Part shown: positions 60,357-64,000 of the stretch, piece by piece
Layout: every line of letters begins with the position of its first letter
Position numbering within the stretch: position 1 is the first letter of the stretch
NCBI GenBank assembly: GCA_934563745.1
Contig: CAKTHE010000007.1
Coordinates: forward strand, 1-64,000
Length of the DNA: 64,000 nt
Source of the DNA: an uncultured Dysosmobacter sp.
GTDB lineage: Bacteria; Bacillota; Clostridia; Oscillospirales; Oscillospiraceae
Direction of reading: 5' to 3'
Translations under genes and position numbers: made by a program
The notes under the pieces: model-generated
Databases searched by the model: none
What the model was told of the DNA's origin: nothing
The model's input: the letters and a program-made list of their open reading frames with translations, nothing else

Positions 60357-61384
60357 AGCACAATTTTCTCCTCATTGGCAACTATTTCGCCGATGAGATA
60401 GGCGTCGCAGCCGGCCTGCCGCAGGACGTTCAGCGCGGTGTCCGCGTCCGGGCCGTGGACCGTCAGGGTCATGCCGACGCCCATGTTGTATGTATTGAAC
60501 AGCTCCCGCTCCGGAAGGCCCCCCAATGCGGCGAGCATCCGGAAGATCGGCAGGACGCGGATCTTTTCCCGGAAGATCCGGGCACACAGCCCGTCGGGAA
60601 TGGAGCGCGGGACATTTTCATAAAAGCCGCCGCCGGTGATGTGGCTGATGCCGCAGACCTCCACGGCCCCAATGCAGGCAAGGACAGGCTTGACGTAGAG
60701 GGCGGTGGGTTCCAGCAGCGCTTCGCCGATCGTGCAGCCCAGCTCCCCGGAGTAGACGTTCAGGTCGCGGTTTTCCACGTCGAAGACTTTACGCACCAGG
60801 GAATAGCCGTTGGAGTGAAGCCCGGTGGAGGGCAGGGCCAGAATGACGTCGCCGGGACGGGTGGCCCGGCCGTCAATGATCCGGGAACGGTCCGCAAGGC
60901 CGACGGAGAAGCCGGCCAGATCGTAATCCTCCGGTGCCATCGTGCCCGGATGCTCGGCAGTTTCGCCGCCGATAAGGGCGCAGCCGGACCGGACGCAGCC
61001 CTCCGCCACGCCGGAGACGATGGAGGCGACCTTTTGGGGTTCGTTTTTGCCCAGGGCAATATAGTCCAGGAAGAACAGGGGTTTGGCACCGGTGCAGACG
61101 ATGTCGTTGACGCACATGGCCACGCAGTCGATGCCGATGGTGTCGTGCTTGTCCAGGAGCTGGGCAATGCGCAGCTTGGTGCCGACTCCGTCAGTCCCGG
61201 AGACCAGCACCGGCTCGCGCAGACCCTTCAGATCCGGCGCAAACAGGCCGCCGAAGCCTCCGATATCCGAGATTACGCCGGGAATCATCGTGCGCTGCAC
61301 ATGGCCGCGCATCAGGCGGACGCCCTCGTATCCTGCTTCAATGTCTACGCCGGCTTCCCGGTAACGATCGCTGTAACTGCGCAT
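60350..61384 (-). CDS. purM: Phosphoribosylformylglycinamidine cyclo-ligase
   Basis: This 344-residue ATP-dependent enzyme closes the imidazole ring to give AIR. It has SGTDGVGTKLRIA, CVNDIVCTGAKPLFFLDY, GGETAEHPGTM and HITGGGFYENVPR, the standard PurM blocks, at standard length. It starts directly after the purF stop. Confidence 0.97.
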   Translation of the reverse strand: MRSYSDRYREAGVDIEAGYEGVRLMRGHVQRTMIPGVISDIGGFGGLFAPDLKGLREPVLVSGTDGVGTKLRIAQLLDKHDTIGIDCVAMCVNDIVCTGAKPLFFLDYIALGKNEPQKVASIVSGVAEGCVRSGCALIGGETAEHPGTMAPEDYDLAGFSVGLADRSRIIDGRATRPGDVILALPSTGLHSNGYSLVRKVFDVENRDLNVYSGELGCTIGEALLEPTALYVKPVLACIGAVEVCGISHITGGGFYENVPRSIPDGLCARIFREKIRVLPIFRMLAALGGLPERELFNTYNMGVGMTLTVHGPDADTALNVLRQAGCDAYLIGEIVANEEKIVLC

Positions 61385-62848
61385 TTAGTTTGCCTCCCGT
61401 TCGCTGATTTTGTGTTCAAAGCGGTCCTTGCCGCTGTTGCGGGGAACCTCCGTGGGATAGCCGCCGCCAAAGCAGGCGGTGCAAAAGCCGTTTTCCGTCC
61501 GGTCCGCCAGCTTGACCACATCCGTAAGGCTTAGATAGCCCAAAGAATCCACGCCGATGATCTTGGCGATTTCGGGGATGGTGTGCTGATTGGCGATGAG
61601 CTTGGCCGGGTCGTCGATGTCCGTGCCGTAATAGCAGGCGGCCACAAACGGCGGCGCGCTGACCCGCATATGGATCTCCTTGGCACCGGCCCGGCGCAGC
61701 AGGTCGATGGTGCGCCGGCAGGTGGTTCCGCGCACAATGGAGTCGTCGATCAGAACGACCCGCTTTCCCTCGACAACCGAGCGAATGGGGTTGAGCTTGA
61801 TGTTGACCTCATTTTCCCGCATGGTCTGGGTGGGAGAGATAAATGTGCGGCCGATGTATTTGTTTTTGATGAAGCCAATGCCGTAAGGGATACCGCTCTG
61901 CCGGGCATAGCCCAGCGCTGCGTCCAGACCGGAGTCCGGAACGCCGATGACGATGTCCGCCTGCACCGGATGCTCCAGGGCCAGGAAGGCACCGGCCCGC
62001 TGCCGGGCCACCTGGACAGAGCTGCCGTCGATCACTGAGTCCGGCCGGGCAAAATAGATGAATTCAAAGACGCAAAGACGCTTTTCCGCCTTGCCGCAGT
62101 GCCCGGTCATGGAGCGGATGCCGTTTTTATCCACTACCACGATTTCGCCGGGAGTCAGATCCCGGTCAAAGCAGGCACCGATGGCGTCCAGGGCACAGCT
62201 TTCCGAGGCGAACACCACGGATCCGTCCGGCAGGTGCCCCATGCACAGCGGGCGGAACCCGTGCGGATCCCGGACGGCGATCAGCTTGGTGGGGGAGCTG
62301 AGGACCAGGGAGTACGCGCCCTGGATCCGGTCCATGGCGGCGCTGACAGCCTCTTCAATAGAGCTGTGGCGCAGCCGCTCCTGCACAATAATATAGGAGA
62401 TCACTTCGGTGTCCGAGGTGGTTTGAAAGATGGAGCCGCGGCTTTCCAGCTCTTCCCGCAGGGGGAAGGAGTTGGTCAGGTTTCCGTTGTGGGCCAAAGC
62501 CATGCGGCCCTTGTGGTGATTGACCACGATGGGCTGAACGTTGCGCTTGTTGTCCGAGCCGGTGGTGCCGTAGCGGACGTGTCCCACGGCAATGTTTCCG
62601 GTGCCCAGAGCGGCCAGCTGCGCCGGGGGAAAGACTTCGCTGACAAGGCCCACATCCCGGTGCACCCGGAAAAGCCCGTCGTCATTGACCACAATGCCGG
62701 CGCTCTCCTGCCCGCGGTGCTGCAGGGCATACAGCGCGTAGTAGGCGAGGCTCGCCACATCCGCGGTTTCCCGCGAAAAAACGCCGAACACGCCGCACTC
62801 CTCGTGGAGGTGGCGTGCCGGGATCACACAGCCCTCAGTCCGCATCAT
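61385..62848 (-). CDS. purF: Amidophosphoribosyltransferase
   Basis: This 487-residue enzyme starts purine synthesis from PRPP and Gln. After a 17-residue propeptide comes the nucleophile Cys18 (EECGVFGVF), then glutaminase motifs (LQHRGQESAG, HNGNLTN) and the PRPP site VVLIDDSIVRGTT. CxxC-type cysteines near CFGGGYP match the Fe-S form of Bacillus. The ATG overlaps purC by 14 bp; the next Met is an alternative. Confidence 0.96.
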   Translation of the reverse strand: MMRTEGCVIPARHLHEECGVFGVFSRETADVASLAYYALYALQHRGQESAGIVVNDDGLFRVHRDVGLVSEVFPPAQLAALGTGNIAVGHVRYGTTGSDNKRNVQPIVVNHHKGRMALAHNGNLTNSFPLREELESRGSIFQTTSDTEVISYIIVQERLRHSSIEEAVSAAMDRIQGAYSLVLSSPTKLIAVRDPHGFRPLCMGHLPDGSVVFASESCALDAIGACFDRDLTPGEIVVVDKNGIRSMTGHCGKAEKRLCVFEFIYFARPDSVIDGSSVQVARQRAGAFLALEHPVQADIVIGVPDSGLDAALGYARQSGIPYGIGFIKNKYIGRTFISPTQTMRENEVNIKLNPIRSVVEGKRVVLIDDSIVRGTTCRRTIDLLRRAGAKEIHMRVSAPPFVAACYYGTDIDDPAKLIANQHTIPEIAKIIGVDSLGYLSLTDVVKLADRTENGFCTACFGGGYPTEVPRNSGKDRFEHKISEREAN

Positions 62849-63554
62849 GGCGCAGCAGACGGTTCATGACCTCGGTGTAGGCGTCTTCCACACCGCCGAG
62901 ATCTCTGCGGAAACGGTCTTTATCCAGCTTTTCGTGGGTTTTGGAATCCCACAGACGGCAGGTGTCCGGGCTGATCTCATCGGCCAGGACAATGGTGCCG
63001 TCCGGCGTTTTGCCGAATTCCAGCTTAAAGTCCACCAGCGTTACGCCGCAGGAGGCCCAAAAGGCACGAAGCACGTCGTTCACGGCGAAGGCATATTTTT
63101 TAATGGTCTCGATCTCGTCCCAGGTGGCCAGCTTCAGGGCCACGGCGTGGTAGGCATTGAGCAGGGGATCGTCCAGCTCGTCGCACTTATAGGAGAATTC
63201 GATGGTGGGTGCGTCAAATACGATGCCCTCTTCCACCCCGTAGCGGGAGGCGAAGTGCCCGGCGGAGATGTTGCGGATGATTACCTCCAGGGGGACAATG
63301 TCGACTTTTTTTACCAGGGTTTCCCGCTCGGACAGCTCCTTGACGAAATGGGTGGGAATGCCGGCCTTTTCCATACGCACCATCAGGCGGTTGGTCATCT
63401 GATTGTTGATGACGCCCTTACCGGAGATGGAGCCCTTTTTCTGGCCGTTAAACGCGGTGGCGTCATCCTTGTAATCCACGATGTAGAGGGAAGGGTCATC
63501 GGTTTTGAATACTTTCTTGGCTTTTCCTTCGTAGATCTGTTCCAGCTTCTGCAT
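62835..63554 (-). CDS. purC: SAICAR synthetase
   Basis: This 239-residue enzyme joins aspartate to CAIR. It has YEGKAKKVF, DDATAFNG, the VEVIIRN-like PLEVIIRNISAG block, LVDFKLEFG and DEISPDTCRLW, the standard SAICAR synthetase motifs. AGGAGG-like GGAGGA lies before the ATG. It follows purE by 67 bp. Confidence 0.97.
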   Translation of the reverse strand: MQKLEQIYEGKAKKVFKTDDPSLYIVDYKDDATAFNGQKKGSISGKGVINNQMTNRLMVRMEKAGIPTHFVKELSERETLVKKVDIVPLEVIIRNISAGHFASRYGVEEGIVFDAPTIEFSYKCDELDDPLLNAYHAVALKLATWDEIETIKKYAFAVNDVLRAFWASCGVTLVDFKLEFGKTPDGTIVLADEISPDTCRLWDSKTHEKLDKDRFRRDLGGVEDAYTEVMNRLLRHDAD

Positions 63555-63621
63555 GGGAAATCCTCCTCGTCTCGATTAAAAATCAATGAAAACACGGCGT
63601 GTTTGCGCCGAAAACGGTTCT

Positions 63622-64000
63622 TCAGGTCCGCAGCTTCTCCTGCAGGCGGGCATCCTTTTCCGCAACGCCGCGGCACTGCTCCTGCCGCTTTGCCTCCAGG
63701 GCCTGAGCCAGCCCTTCGTCGGAGACGGCCAGGATCTCGATCGCCAGCAGTGCGGCATTGACCGCTCCGTCGATGGCGACGGTGGCCACGGGGATGCCGG
63801 AGGGCATCTGCACGGTGGAGAGCAGGGCATCCAGCCCATCCAGGGTGGAGGACTTGACCGGGATGCCGATGACGGGAAGCGTGGTCTGGGCGGCGGCGGC
63901 GCCGGCCAGATGGGCAGCCTTCCCCGCGGCGCAGAGGATGGCGGCAAACCCGGCTGCCCGCGCGCCGGAGCAGAAGGTGCGCACGGCCTCAGGGGAGCGG
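63622..64000 (-). CDS. purE: N5-CAIR mutase PurE, N-terminus beyond the window
   Basis: This is the C-terminal 126 residues or so of PurE: ARAAGFAAILCAAGKAAHLAGAAAAQT, PVIGIPVKSSTLDGLDALLSTVQMPSG and VATVAIDGAVNAALLA, the AIR-carboxylase family core. The frame is open to the window edge at 64000. It is the first gene of the purine operon visible here. Confidence 0.94.
   Translation of the reverse strand, partial: RSPEAVRTFCSGARAAGFAAILCAAGKAAHLAGAAAAQTTLPVIGIPVKSSTLDGLDALLSTVQMPSGIPVATVAIDGAVNAALLAIEILAVSDEGLAQALEAKRQEQCRGVAEKDARLQEKLRT

Noticed and set aside
1..64000. CRISPR array, prophage or insertion sequence
   Set aside because: No regularly spaced repeats, integrase, transposase or phage structural genes were seen on either strand.

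Overview
The window looks like chromosome of a GC-rich, gut-type clostridial Firmicute (Oscillospiraceae-like). Signs are strong AGGAGG ribosome sites, TTGACA/TATAAT promoters with 17-bp spacers, an L-box lysine riboswitch, a SigI/RsgI-type sigma system, SLH-domain surface protein, lipoproteins, a stand-alone AICAR transformylase and a single-chain PurL. The species call is inference. No prophage, insertion sequence or CRISPR array was seen.

Layout. 1-362: tRNA-Phe (5' end cut), tRNA-Gly, tRNA-Cys. 623-7761: an accessory island. A membrane protein and a GNAT face a TetR regulator, followed by a seven-gene, mostly overlapping operon with three paralogues of the L-2-amino-thiazoline-4-carboxylate (ATC) hydrolase family, two alpha/beta hydrolases, a carboxyl-methyltransferase-like protein and a membrane protein. 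7802-11238: a deletion scar where a decayed ECF transporter (amber-interrupted dual ATPase, 5'-truncated EcfT) meets a truncated ABC exporter subunit and its intact partner. 11324-20874: bioY with a BirA-like operator and an RBS-masking hairpin, uracil-DNA glycosylase, lipase, glpK, an isochorismatase-deaminase fusion with a structured leader, a PfkB kinase, asnB. 20962-23941: lysine ABC transporter under a lysine riboswitch. 24071-30364: PAP2 phosphatase, polA, rimI, GNAT, tsaD, an AT-rich gap with DnaA-box-like sites, tRNA-Thr.

30658-35608 is a SigI-type regulon. Four transcription starts (sigI-rsgI itself, a 59-aa protein, an SLH-esterase, an FGE-sulfatase/fibronectin protein) carry the same promoter, CCCC(C)-N19-CGTATA. 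The anti-sigma gene rsgI has an in-frame stop. 35746-38400: LysR, then a second small ATC-hydrolase locus with the same 18-bp operator (AGTTAG-N6-CTAACT) as the first island, next to a possible small RNA. 38638-43451: HD protein, CMD-flavodoxin-aldo/keto reductase genes, and a MetE/YxjH-like gene preceded by a 33-codon leader peptide with 10 Met codons and a terminator, which looks like ribosome-mediated attenuation. 43521-49708: a two-component system with both genes broken (kinase nonsense, regulator frameshift), facing a large repeat-containing lipoprotein with direct repeats in its promoter, then a DUF2130 protein and two tiny zinc-ribbon proteins. 50104-64000: prfC, guaB and the purine operon purE-C-F-M-N-H(AICARFT only)-D-L on the minus strand.

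Strongest leads are the two ATC-hydrolase loci joined by one operator, the SigI-type regulon, and the Met-codon leader. Six genes are damaged (three nonsense, one frameshift, two truncations), which suggests regulatory and transport decay or assembly errors.
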